A DNA stretch of 64,000 bases from Halorubellus sp034808145 (lineage in GTDB: Archaea; Halobacteriota; Halobacteria; Halobacteriales; Natrialbaceae). The stretch is taken from positions 21,435-85,434 of the forward strand of contig NZ_JAXHGM010000015.1 of the NCBI RefSeq assembly GCF_034808145.1, written 5' to 3'. Under the pieces are notes generated by a model that saw only the letters and a program-made list of their open reading frames with translations, was not told where the DNA came from and made no database searches. How positions within the stretch are numbered: the first letter of the stretch is position 1; every line of letters starts with the position of its first letter. The position numbers and the translations under genes are program-made. Below, piece by piece: positions 1-8,262 of this stretch.

Positions 1-1
1 G

Positions 2-136
2 AGTACACTCCGCAGGGCCGTCGAAGGGGAGTCATCGACCCTGTGGGAGTGCCGAAACTGTGGGGAGACACTTTCAGAGGACGCCGAAGAGTGTCCAAGC
101 TGTGGGGCTGAGGATGTCGCCTACTACGAGCTCTGA
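2..136 (+). CDS. C-terminal end of a zinc-ribbon protein (truncated by window start)
   Basis: An open frame enters from the left edge and stops at TGA 134-136. The last 44 residues contain two CxxC knuckles (ECRNCG and ECPSCG) about 15 residues apart, a typical rubredoxin-like zinc ribbon. It faces the next gene tail to tail with no gap. Nothing upstream is visible, so the main function is unknown. Confidence 0.6.
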   Translation, partial: STLRRAVEGESSTLWECRNCGETLSEDAEECPSCGAEDVAYYEL

Positions 137-481
137 TCAGCGAAGTGCTTCCTTCTCATCAGCGAAGCCAATCGAGACGAGGTACTCGAGGAACTCGTCG
201 AACCGCTCGACGTCGCTAGGCGTGTCGGTCGCAAGGTGGCGCGCCCACTCGATGGCCCATTGGAAGGCGGGATCCGTTCCGCCCTTGCCGTGAATGTACC
301 ACCATCGAGCCGCTTTCAGCACGACCAGCGGGTTCGTCGGTGGGTGCTCACCGGCGAGTCCACGGGTGATGGACTCGATTTCGTCGGGGATGTCGGTGAG
401 ATTGACCTCGCTTGATTGCGTGTTGTCGATATCGATCGGAATGTCGTCGATTGAGACGTTGTTTGTCTGTTGTTGGCTCAC
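137..481 (-). CDS. conserved haloarchaeal hypothetical protein, 114 aa
   Basis: An acidic protein with a disordered N-terminal third and a helical C-terminal part containing a Trp-rich stretch (ARWWYIHGKGG) followed by FQWAIEWARHLATDTPSDVERFD broken over two helices. The first codon is GTG (481-479). No enzyme motif is recognised. Upstream lies a GC-rich leader followed by an A-rich stretch that resembles, weakly, the leader hairpins of other backbone genes. The neighbour to the right is the IS element, inserted about 170 bp upstream of the start. Function unknown. Confidence 0.55.
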   Translation of the reverse strand: MSQQQTNNVSIDDIPIDIDNTQSSEVNLTDIPDEIESITRGLAGEHPPTNPLVVLKAARWWYIHGKGGTDPAFQWAIEWARHLATDTPSDVERFDEFLEYLVSIGFADEKEALR

Positions 482-659
482 AGGAGCTCACCTCAGGCTG
501 AGGGCTTTCGGAGAAGCCCTCGCCCTCTCCGGGGGTCCGAAAAACAGAACGTTGTGTTACGCCGGCGGGGAGTGGACATTATGCTCGTCGATGACGAAGC
601 GGAGGGCGTGTGAGAAGATCGATTAGCTGCATCTGATGGCTTCCTATTCACAAGGCGGA

Positions 660-1728
660 GAGGGTGTCATAGAACGGTTACCACACCAAAGAGCAGGGTG
701 AACGCTGAGGTGGAATGAGTTCAGCGACCCTGCAAGATGATCCTTCGGTAGAGTCGTTCTTCAATGTCGTGGAGACCGAGACGCTAGCGCTGTTCGAGCA
801 GCTCTCCTTCGAGTTTCTCGAAAAGTTCGACGTGTTCGCCCCGGCGGAGACGGGGCGAACACGAGAGCACGAACCGCCAGAGTTGATGCGTGGCTTTCTG
901 CACTGCTACTACAAGGACATCCACGGCATTCGTCCTGTTGCACGAGAACTCCACAATACGGTTGTCTGGCTTGGCTGTGGCTTTGATTCACCACCGTCCA
1001 GAGACGCAGTTGATCGCTTTCTCACCGATCTCGAACACGTCGTTGATGACGTCTTCGAGAGGCTCGTCGAGCAGGCCGCCCGGCGCGGCCTGCTCGACTT
1101 GACCTACTGCATCGATTCAACTGACGTGAGAGCGATGCCCGCCGATCAAGACGCGTCAAAGTGCTACGATCCAACCGGTGACGAGTACTACTACGGCTAC
1201 GGCTGTACGATTGTCTCGACCGGGCAAAAGATCCCGATTGCAGCGGAGTTCACAGAGAGTAAGCAAGCGCCAGAGGAGACGGCGATGCGCGTCACGCGTG
1301 ACGCGCTCGCCGTCGCCACGCCGATCTGGATGGTCGGTGACAGCGCCTACGACACGCTCGACTGGCACGACCACCTGCTGTCCGCAGGGGTCGTGCCAGT
1401 CGCTCCGTACAACGCGCGAAACACTGATGACCCGAAAGATATCGAGTACCGGGTCGAAGACCGAATCGAACAACACAGCAAGGACGTTCAGCTGAAGCAG
1501 TCCACGTTGGATGAGACGTACAACCGCCGCACTGGAGTCGAACGAACCAACGAATCAGTGAAGGACTGCGGCCTCGGGCGAACGCACGCCCGAGGCCGCG
1601 TCCACGCACGAGCGCAGGTGTTCCTCGCGCTGTGCCTTCGTCTCGTCGTCGCAATCACCAACTACGAACGCGGAGACAATCCGGGAAGCACCGTGATCAC
1701 GGTGTGAGAACTCTTCTATGACACCCTC
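660..1728 (+). mobile_element. IS4-like insertion sequence, complete, with 8-bp target duplication
   Basis: Perfect 15-bp terminal inverted repeats GAGGGTGTCATAGAA (660-674) and its complement (1714-1728) enclose one transposase gene. The element is flanked by an identical 8-bp direct repeat AAGGCGGA (652-659 and 1729-1736), a target-site duplication. Length is 1069 bp. The ends, duplication and transposase are all intact, so the copy looks recent. A second copy of the same family starts at 63924. Confidence 0.93.
715..1707 (+). CDS. DDE transposase of the IS4/IS5 superfamily, 330 aa
   Basis: Transposase that would cut and rejoin the ends of the surrounding IS. The first catalytic Asp is probably in YCIDSTDVRA (around residue 133) and the second in MVGDSAYDT (around 207). 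The region TYNRRTGVERTNESVKDCG (around 268-286) carries the R-x3-E motif expected at the third acidic residue. The length fits a DDE_Tnp_1 protein and there is no stop or frameshift. The ATG at 715 lies 55 bp inside the left terminal repeat. I do not assign it to a named ISH element. Confidence 0.88.
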   Translation: MSSATLQDDPSVESFFNVVETETLALFEQLSFEFLEKFDVFAPAETGRTREHEPPELMRGFLHCYYKDIHGIRPVARELHNTVVWLGCGFDSPPSRDAVDRFLTDLEHVVDDVFERLVEQAARRGLLDLTYCIDSTDVRAMPADQDASKCYDPTGDEYYYGYGCTIVSTGQKIPIAAEFTESKQAPEETAMRVTRDALAVATPIWMVGDSAYDTLDWHDHLLSAGVVPVAPYNARNTDDPKDIEYRVEDRIEQHSKDVQLKQSTLDETYNRRTGVERTNESVKDCGLGRTHARGRVHARAQVFLALCLRLVVAITNYERGDNPGSTVITV

Positions 1729-1769
1729 AAGGCGGAACGTATTTTCCCGTAACGGTGGACCGGTGGTAT

Positions 1770-2195
1770 ATGGAGATCGGGTTGGTGAGCTGTACGAAGG
1801 CGAAGGAGGACTCGGCGTCGACGCCGAGGGAACTCTACGAGCCCTCCGCGCTGTTCCGGAAGGCCCGGAGTTACGTCGAGGAGAACCACGATGAGTGGTA
1901 CGTGCTTTCGGCGAAGTACAACGTTCTTGATCCAGACGGCTCGCCGATCGAGCCCTACGACGAGACGCTGAACAACGCTGGCGGCGAAGAGCGACGAGAG
2001 TGGAGCCGAACTGTCGTCGGACAGCTACGGGAGCGCGACCTGCTCGCGGAGGGGAACACTCTCGTCATTCACGCTGGGAGGGCGTACTACGAGGAACTCC
2101 TGCCGCTGCTCCACGACGAGCCAGTCGACGTCGGGATTCCAACCGAGGGACTACGGATGGGCGAGACGTTGTCGTGGTACAATGAACGAATCTAG
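1770..2195 (+). CDS. DUF6884/YaaA-like protein, about 141 aa
   Basis: Starts with MEIGLVSCTKAK, where a short strand ends in SCTK, followed by LYEPSALFRKAR and YVLSAKYNVLDPD. This is the pattern of the DUF6884 family, distantly like YaaA peroxide-stress proteins. An in-frame GTG at 1755 is an alternative start. I prefer ATG 1770 because conserved sequence begins there. It overlaps the following GIY-YIG gene by 14 bp, so the two are translationally coupled and probably act together, perhaps in DNA damage or defence. Biochemical function is unknown. Confidence 0.7.
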   Translation: MEIGLVSCTKAKEDSASTPRELYEPSALFRKARSYVEENHDEWYVLSAKYNVLDPDGSPIEPYDETLNNAGGEERREWSRTVVGQLRERDLLAEGNTLVIHAGRAYYEELLPLLHDEPVDVGIPTEGLRMGETLSWYNERI

Positions 2196-3045
2196 GTTCT
2201 ACGCCGCAGATTGGCTCGGCGTAGAGTGGTCGAATTGGGGGACTCTCGATCCCGGCGGCGACCACCTATCCACGTTCTCCACTGACGAGGGGCTTTACCG
2301 CGTTCGCCATCCCGCCCGCCCCGGTCTGGAGTATATTGGCGAGACTGGGCGCAGCCTCCGTGGTCGAGTCCGTGCGCTCGCCCACGGGGCGTTCGCCGAG
2401 GAAATGCCTTATCGCGATCCACACACCGCGGCACCATGTCTCTGGGCTGTCCAGCAGGAGGAGGCCGAGAAACTGGAGGTGTCGGTCACGACGCCGACGC
2501 TCGCTGAGGACAAGCAATCTCGAAAGGCGTTCGAGGACGCGCTAATCGCAGTCTACCGCCGTGAAATGGGCGAGAGTCCGACGGCGAACTTCGGCCGGAT
2601 TATTGACGGCTACCGGCAGTCGACGTACCGCAGCGGCGAGGAACGCGGCGGGCCGCTCGAACCAGGTCAGACGGAGTCTAACACTGAGGACGGTGTCGGC
2701 CCGCTGGATTGGAGCCAGAGCAACGACGTGCTCTCGGAGGACTGGATGGGGCTCTTGTGGTCGTCTCCACGACCGCTGGCAGACGCGGACACGTCGATTC
2801 CGACGGACGATGGGCTGTACCGGATCTGGCGCGAGGGCGAGGCACCGCCGCTGGAGTACATCGGGCAGAGTTCGAATCTCAAGTCACGACTGTATCGTCA
2901 CCGGCGAAACCGGCACGAGGCGTTGCTTTTCTCGTATTCGGAATTGGGGGAGCACGACGCCCAGCACAAGCGCGAGGAGGTTGAGACGGAGCTTATCGGC
3001 GTTCACTGGCTAGAAGTTGGGGAGAGTCCACGAGATCAGTTCTAG
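2182..3045 (+). CDS. protein with two tandem GIY-YIG nuclease-like domains, 287 aa
   Basis: Domain 1 (about residues 30-140) has GLY at 37-39, YIG at 51-53, an arginine-rich helix and a Glu in FEDALIA (E118) followed by PTANF. Domain 2 (about 205-287) repeats this with GLY 211-213, YIG 226-228, R236 and a Glu in ETELIG (E270). These are the expected catalytic elements of GIY-YIG endonucleases, which cut DNA using Tyr, Arg and Glu. Two complete copies in one chain are unusual and could act as an internal dimer. It is coupled to the DUF6884-like gene. A frameshifted, shortened paralogue lies at 17684-18299. Confidence 0.78.
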   Translation: MNESRFYAADWLGVEWSNWGTLDPGGDHLSTFSTDEGLYRVRHPARPGLEYIGETGRSLRGRVRALAHGAFAEEMPYRDPHTAAPCLWAVQQEEAEKLEVSVTTPTLAEDKQSRKAFEDALIAVYRREMGESPTANFGRIIDGYRQSTYRSGEERGGPLEPGQTESNTEDGVGPLDWSQSNDVLSEDWMGLLWSSPRPLADADTSIPTDDGLYRIWREGEAPPLEYIGQSSNLKSRLYRHRRNRHEALLFSYSELGEHDAQHKREEVETELIGVHWLEVGESPRDQF

Positions 3046-3214
3046 ATGCTCTGCTGCTTACACACCATCGCCCATTGTCGTTCTGAAATAGGTTTTTCCC
3101 CAGGGACTGAATCTTCTTCACTCGAGGCATTCCGTCTCAAGGTGTTTTCTATATCACCCATCTCCCGCGTACAGGTCCAGTGACATCTTCACAAACCTCT
3201 ACGGCCTACTGCTC

Positions 3215-3530
3215 TTAACCCATCGCCTCTTGAAACCGCTCACGCAGCACGTCCTCGCGCTCTTCGAACAGCTCGACTTTCTCCTGTAGGTCGTCGCTGA
3301 CGCGCTCGATGCTCGCCAGCGCCCATTCACCGGCGAGCGAGGCTTGGGATCCATCCTCATCGTCCGCCTCTAATTCCTGCTCGTATGCCCGCTCGATACC
3401 CTCGATCGCGGCGTTCGGGTGAACAGGATGTCGTTGATCATGTGGACGGACTGATCGGGAGACGCCCCTTCTTTCCCATAGAAGGATCCTCCGAAGGCGC
3501 GATGTGTTTTGGTCTGCGCTTCCACCGATT
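3215..3530 (-). pseudogene. frameshifted remnant of a gene of unknown function
   Basis: The C-terminal frame reads back from a TAA at 3215-3217 (…DVLRERFQEAMG) through an acidic helical stretch. It breaks near 3420, where the sequence continues in another frame as FYGKEGASPDQSVHMINDI. A similar stretch, QRKEGASLDQYIRVANDIE, occurs on the minus strand at 16861-16980, again without an intact gene. The motif resembles the C-terminal ribbon-helix-helix part of HicB-like antitoxins (inference, weak). It lies beside the ISH3 insertion in gene debris. Confidence 0.45.
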
Positions 3531-3550
3531 GTGGCGTAAAAAACGGCGGT

Positions 3551-3745
3551 ACGGATACGGCACTCGTAGATGCGAATCCGTTCTGGAAGCCTGACTTTCC
3601 CGAAGAGCGGACAATTGACAAGTGGTGTCGGCGGGAGATCTTGGCACGCGGCGCGTGCCCTTCGGAGATGGGCTTTGTCTTAGCAGACTCGGGACTTGCG
3701 AGCGTAGCAGATGAGGTGCCAGTGGAGTCGTTCTTTGCTCGTTAG
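3551..3745 (+). pseudogene. C-terminal fragment of an unrecognised gene, cut by the ISH3 element
   Basis: An open frame reads …ANPFWKPDFPEERTIDK… to …VPVESFFAR and stops at 3745, immediately before the left end of the ISH3 element. It has no plausible start and no recognised family. It looks protein-like but truncated. The 3046-3214 stretch to its left holds nothing I recognise. Confidence 0.35.
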
Positions 3746-3750
3746 CTAGT

Positions 3751-5153
3751 CTCAGTACATCACAAAGCCGGTTAGTTGAGACGTCTGCTTGCTGAAGGTG
3801 TGTCTAATACCAAGCAAGCAGACGGTGAAATTCACGAGGACCAGCTTCTTAACTTCCTCGTCAACTCCCTTGACGAGGAAGTTGCTCTCACACTCGCTGA
3901 AAACGCCGAGATCGATGCTAAAGACATCTACGAGGTCCTCGTCGGCGCGTGCGCCGACGGGACCTCGGTCTCAACGCTCTGTGAGAAAAGTGAAGACGCC
4001 CCCCACGAAAATTCGGTTCTCTACCATCTCCGCACCAAATTCGATCTTGAGACGCTCGAACAAGTCGGAAACGCGCTCCTTCAGAAGGATGTCCTCGATG
4101 TCCTTCCCCAGCAGGTGGAGGTCGTTTCAGACCTCCACCTGCGGCCCTACTACGGCGACGAAGATGGGACAGACGGCCTGTACCACTCACAAGCGAAGCG
4201 TGGAACGACTGCGTTCCACGCCTACGCCACACTCTACGCGCGTGTGAAGAACAAACGCTACACGCTGGCGGTGCGCCGTCTCGAAGACGGCGACACCGCC
4301 AGCAGTGTCCTCGCAGAGTTTCTCGGTATCCTCGACAGCCTTGACCTCGAGGTCAAGGCCGTCTTTCTTGACCGCGAATTCTACGACAGCAAGTGTTTGA
4401 CGCTGCTTCAGGCACACAACCACGCCTACGTCATGCCGATCGTCCGCTGGGGACAGACGATCAAGCAAGAACTCTCGGAAGGCTGGAGTCGCGTGATTCA
4501 ACACGACATGACGGCGAAACTCGACGGTCACAGCTGGACCGTCGAGTTTCCCGTCTACATCGACTGTACGTACCAAAACGGACGGTACGACGAACATGGA
4601 GTGGCGCGTCACGGCTACGCCGCTGACGCGCCGTTCATCAATTCACCACGAGACGCTCGATACCACTACGCGAAACGCTTTGGTATCGAGGCCAGCTACC
4701 GACTCTCCGAGCAAAGTATTGCGACGACCTCGACACAAAATCCGGTCGTACGGCTGCTGTACGTCGTGGTGAGCTTGTTGTTACAGAACGTCTGGCGGTA
4801 TTTACACTGGGAGTACGTGGCGACGCCCCGCCGTGGAGGGCGTCGCCTCTGGAAGTGGTCGTTCAAGGAGTTCATCAACATGATTCAACGGGCAGCGTGG
4901 ACGGCCCTCGCGACGCGTCGGGCCGTCCCCGCAAACCGACCACCAGACGACCGGTTTACTCGCTAATCTCCGACCGGGCTAGCCTCCGCCAGGAGTGGCG
5001 ACGCTGTCGCGTCGGCGGCAGCCGCCGCCGACAGCGACAGCTCTCCGTCGGTTCGTCGACGATCTTCTCGTCAAGACCACCCAGCACAACCGCTCCACCA
5101 CAGAACTCAGGCTTCAGAAACAGCTAGCTGAGGATGCTTTGTGAGGTACTGAG
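3751..5153 (+). mobile_element. ISH3-family insertion sequence
   Basis: Imperfect terminal inverted repeats are visible: CTCAGTACATCACAAAGC (3751-3768) at the left, and its near complement (CTCAGTACCTCACAAAGC on the other strand) ending at 5153. They enclose one intact transposase gene. I could not find a matching short target duplication at the two edges, which suggests recombination or deletion after insertion. Fragments of different genes flank it on each side. Confidence 0.82.
3800..4966 (+). CDS. ISH3-family transposase, about 388 aa
   Basis: Strong match from memory to haloarchaeal ISH3 transposases: the start MSNTKQADGEIHEDQLLNF, then YYGDEDGTDGLYHSQAKRG, VKAVFLDREFYD (an acidic catalytic region), FGIEASYRLSEQS, and the C-terminal ANRPPDDRF. 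The frame extends upstream to a TTG at 3776, but the family starts at the GTG at 3800. No internal stop or shift. Its product would mobilise this element and related ISH3 copies. Confidence 0.92.
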   Translation: MSNTKQADGEIHEDQLLNFLVNSLDEEVALTLAENAEIDAKDIYEVLVGACADGTSVSTLCEKSEDAPHENSVLYHLRTKFDLETLEQVGNALLQKDVLDVLPQQVEVVSDLHLRPYYGDEDGTDGLYHSQAKRGTTAFHAYATLYARVKNKRYTLAVRRLEDGDTASSVLAEFLGILDSLDLEVKAVFLDREFYDSKCLTLLQAHNHAYVMPIVRWGQTIKQELSEGWSRVIQHDMTAKLDGHSWTVEFPVYIDCTYQNGRYDEHGVARHGYAADAPFINSPRDARYHYAKRFGIEASYRLSEQSIATTSTQNPVVRLLYVVVSLLLQNVWRYLHWEYVATPRRGGRRLWKWSFKEFINMIQRAAWTALATRRAVPANRPPDDRFTR

Positions 5154-5231
5154 TCTGCGTGAGGATTTGGAATAGACTCGGCTGTCTCCTACAGTTGAAT
5201 TACGGGGACGCTTACCCCTTACCCTCAGGAG

Positions 5232-5416
5232 ATGGCTGTACTCGACGATCTCTCGGGATTCGAGTTTGAGGACCTGATGGAGGATGTCTTCCGCAGCCTC
5301 GGCTACGAGGATATCTTCCAGGCTGAGAAGATTGTCGACGGGGAAGGAACGTCATTATGGAGGAGGTTGTCGACGGCACGTGGCGTGCGGTCATCGAATT
5401 GGAGACCAGTGACTAA
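5232..5416 (+). pseudogene. N-terminal fragment of an Mrr-like restriction endonuclease
   Basis: Starts with MAVLDDLSGFEFEDLMEDVF followed by RSLGYEDI, the hallmark opening of Mrr-type (PD-(D/E)XK) restriction proteins. After about 40 residues the frame shifts by one base near 5345. In the other frame it continues VIMEEVVDGTWRAVIELETSD and stops at 5416. The full family domain is about 110 residues or more, so this is a frameshifted and truncated leftover. It marks the left edge of the AT-rich island. Confidence 0.6.
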
Positions 5417-5486
5417 ATCCCAATCCAAACCCCAAAATTGTCTATGAATACTATAGAATTGTTTGTTTTGACAATCTCAGCAGAAA

Positions 5487-6338
5487 TTATTCCATTTGAT
5501 TCTCTTCGTTTATCTGAACCCCAATCTCCTTAAGCGCCTCCTTGAGCGCCTTCCACCCGTCTAATACCTTGGAATATGAATTCGCAGTAATCACTACACT
5601 ACCGGAACGAAATAACAGCGTGACTACGCCTGGAAGTGGCCGGTAAATAACTCCAGGAAATTGCTCAGGATTATACTCTGTCTCTTCTAATCCAATCCCA
5701 AGTGCGACTTCCGAAAGCTCTAATTCTCGACTTAGGGATGCTGATGTCGCAATATTAGTTATTTGAAACTCTCTAATAAATTGTTTTTTTGACGTGATCT
5801 CTTCCGCATACGGTGGTAACCGGTCATAGATCTCCGATATGGCCTGCTGAATTTCACTTCTGTTCTTGCTACCGACAATAGTAATCCGTCCAGAGGAGGG
5901 AACGAGAACCGTCGCCGCATTTTGTTCAAATGGCCGCCACACTGCCATCGGACTTGTTTCTGGTTCATACTCTACATTGAGGACCTCTGCTCCAAGTTGC
6001 TGGAGGTCGACTGTTTGAGAAAATGTTCCATTCCCAACAATATTTGTTACCTCTATGCCGTGTGATTCCAGTTCTTCCCTGCTTGTTTCTCGATCGAAAT
6101 CAGTTAATAACACACCAAGATCATCCACGTCATACTCTGGATTGACCTGATAGGTCGCCTTTCCGCCCTTTCCCTCTTCCAGAACTGCTCCTTTATCGAC
6201 CAATACGGATAACCGCCCTCCTGCGTAATCAGACAAGGACCGTTCCGGATATTCCTCCTCTATTTTATCGGTCAACTCGTACTTAGTAACTGGATTATTA
6301 AAAGAGGACAGTACCTCAAAAACAATCCGCTGGCTCAT
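5487..6338 (-). CDS. winged-helix protein fused to a TBP-fold domain, 283 aa
   Basis: Residues 1-65 form a winged helix (SDYAGGRLSVLVDKGAVLEE). Residues about 95-270 form the two-repeat saddle of TATA-binding protein. Repeat 2 is close to canonical, with YNPEQFPGVIYR and LLFRSG, keeping both DNA-intercalating Phe (F227, F243). In repeat 1 the equivalents are YEPETSPMAVWR and VLVPSSG, so both Phe are lost. It overlaps the upstream winged-helix gene by 4 bp (ATGA). General TBPs are about 180-190 aa and have no winged helix. It is probably a specialised regulator or DNA-recognition subunit of the adjacent nuclease/methylase genes rather than a general factor (inference). Confidence 0.8.
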   Translation of the reverse strand: MSQRIVFEVLSSFNNPVTKYELTDKIEEEYPERSLSDYAGGRLSVLVDKGAVLEEGKGGKATYQVNPEYDVDDLGVLLTDFDRETSREELESHGIEVTNIVGNGTFSQTVDLQQLGAEVLNVEYEPETSPMAVWRPFEQNAATVLVPSSGRITIVGSKNRSEIQQAISEIYDRLPPYAEEITSKKQFIREFQITNIATSASLSRELELSEVALGIGLEETEYNPEQFPGVIYRPLPGVVTLLFRSGSVVITANSYSKVLDGWKALKEALKEIGVQINEENQME

Positions 6339-6607
6339 TCTTCGTCTTCCGACTCTGGTGGAAAGTCTCTTTCGGCAAGTGTCTCTTTAATCCCGTCCCA
6401 ATTATCGTCGATAACTACAACACGGTACGGCGTTGAACTATCATCGATTTTCACCACTCCTTTTTCTTCTAATTGACGCAGTCGATTCACCGCGTAGTCA
6501 GCCAACGTTGAATCGGGGAACTTCTCTGAAAGGTGGTCTCTTAGTTCAGTCGTTGTTCCCTCCCCACCAATGTCTTTTAAACCCTGGTATACCTTGTTCT
6601 GGCTCAT
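6335..6607 (-). CDS. small winged-helix DNA-binding protein, 90 aa
   Basis: A single winged helix (YQGLKDIGGEGTTTELRDHL…STLADYAVNRLRQLEEKGVV) with an acidic tail. It is clearly related to the N-terminal domain of the next gene, so the pair probably arose by duplication. I chose ATG 6607, because the only earlier in-frame start is a GTG at 6622. Its stop overlaps the start of the winged-helix/TBP gene (ATGA), so both are made from one transcript. A partner regulator is likely. Confidence 0.72.
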   Translation of the reverse strand: MSQNKVYQGLKDIGGEGTTTELRDHLSEKFPDSTLADYAVNRLRQLEEKGVVKIDDSSTPYRVVVIDDNWDGIKETLAERDFPPESEDEE

Positions 6608-7044
6608 ACCATTACGTCCCACAACTTCGAGTATAAAGCTTCGGCATCATTGAGAGACAATACTCAGTCAAACTGATCTTAGTGAGGCCGACCAACCAAG
6701 CCATCAGGTCACCGTTCATTATTGCTGTTGGGAAAGCCTGGAATTGAGCCAACGCCGTTTGCTCCACAAATGATGAACCGATCAACGCTGTTCCCATCTC
6801 TGTACCACCCGCTGTGATTCATGGTACCTACGGTAGACTTACTAGTTATTGACCTGGAGTAGTAAATTATTTCTAGTATTAATATACTATACTGGTCAAA
6901 AATACGGTTCTTACCGCTTTGATCAGATACCATGACTCTCTATTATTCACGGTTCGACGACAATTCATATATATGTGTTTGAGGCGTATATGTTGGTGAT
7001 TTAATACATAAGTGTCAATATAACCCCCGTCTTACAATTTCTTG
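6608..7044. promoter_or_regulatory. AT-rich divergent promoter region
   Basis: About 440 bp between two divergent transcription units, much richer in A+T than the surroundings (for example the TAGTATTAATATACTATAC stretch near 6876-6894, itself nearly palindromic). No convincing gene. It probably carries promoters for the winged-helix/TBP operon to the left and the nuclease gene to the right, and would be a natural target for the TBP-fold protein. Confidence 0.45.
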
Positions 7045-7671
7045 ATGGCCTCAAACGTTCCAAGCGCAGAAGAGTACGCCCGTGAGCTGGCTGAATCGCT
7101 TGATAGGCAGCGTTACGCGACGTTAGTACAGTCTGTTGGTGATCAATTAAATGGCCGCAAGGACCGGTTCGACAAATCTGACGTTATTGAGCGATGTCTA
7201 GAGGTGTATACTGATGGGCGGCTTGAATGGGTAGACGACAAGGGACGAGACTTTGTTGACACAGACCGGGGATTGGATATTGAGTTCAAGTACGAGCAGG
7301 ATGCTTTGTTTACTAATGTCCGTCAAGATCCACGAGACCCAAATCTTCGGCTGATTAATAATCTTGGTGAGAGGAATCACATTGATCCTGAAGAATTAGC
7401 TGACTTCTTCGTGGTGGGCCAGCAAGACTCAATGGGAGTTATCTCAAAAGAGACAATTTTCGATGATAGCCGACCGTCGAAACTTGAGTTTGATGCTGAC
7501 GTAGTTATGGGTGATTTCTACTTTGAAGATATTGTGATCGTGTTTCACCCAAGCGACATCGGGGAGGTACAGACGGTCGACGTCGACTACAAAAAACGGA
7601 AGATGGAGATGCAAATGGAGCTTATTGAATCGATATCTGCCTCCGGCGCCGAACAGCAGAAGCTCGATTAG
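7045..7671 (+). CDS. putative PD-(D/E)XK restriction-type endonuclease, 208 aa
   Basis: The central segment KGRDFVDTDRGLDIEFKYEQ contains D78, E80 and K82 in a strand-like context (DIEFKY), which fits the D…ExK active site of PD-(D/E)XK nucleases. A hydrophobic strand (ADFFVVGQQ) follows, as in these folds. I chose ATG 7045 over the overlapping TTG 7042. It stands alone on the plus strand, facing the winged-helix/TBP operon. Its neighbours to the right include two DNA amino-methyltransferases, so it is the best candidate for the cutting subunit of a restriction system. The target site is unknown. Confidence 0.55.
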   Translation: MASNVPSAEEYARELAESLDRQRYATLVQSVGDQLNGRKDRFDKSDVIERCLEVYTDGRLEWVDDKGRDFVDTDRGLDIEFKYEQDALFTNVRQDPRDPNLRLINNLGERNHIDPEELADFFVVGQQDSMGVISKETIFDDSRPSKLEFDADVVMGDFYFEDIVIVFHPSDIGEVQTVDVDYKKRKMEMQMELIESISASGAEQQKLD

Positions 7672-8262
7672 GTAGGCATTCCCCGTCCAGAATCGTTGCG
7701 ACGGGTTAATTATCTCCTTGAGGTGTCGAGGAATCTGCATATTGCGGAAGTAATGTCTGTTATAATTGAATCATCAACCGCTGGATAGAATTTATTCATA
7801 ACACCCTTTCTACCATTGCCGCAGGAATATGATGTGACAAGGCTTTGCCCTCGGTCTGGGCTGCTGAGTAGCAACAATATATTTGTTCCTCCAAGGAGCG
7901 TGCTCACCATCCGGTGCTTTCGCTCAATATTATTTGATCACAGCAATCCGTCTCATGGGAAAAATTTTGTTGGTGTGCTCTGTTGAATCCACAGAAGACG
8001 TTGGGATCGGGTTACTTAGTACTCGACTCAGGAGCGCTGTCGAGAGGATTCAGAGATAGAATCTTGGCAGAGAGTGAAGAGCGAGATCATTGTGTAGAAC
8101 GACCCAACTCCTCGACGACGAACTACGAGATAATTTTCTCTTCAGAGTTCGTGATCTCTGTGCCGTCATCGGATCCAACAGAACACGTTGGTGAGATTCT
8201 CGTAACAGATCCGATTTCCCCGATTAATTCACGCTCAGAGCGGTCTCTTGTATGGAACTCGA
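7672..8262. other. 590-bp interval without a convincing gene
   Basis: An open frame at 7983-8291 (plus strand, 102 codons, TTG start) has no recognised motif and overlaps the end of the next gene, so I do not call it. The rest is AT-rich and may hold the terminators of the two converging genes. Nothing else seen. Confidence 0.4.
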
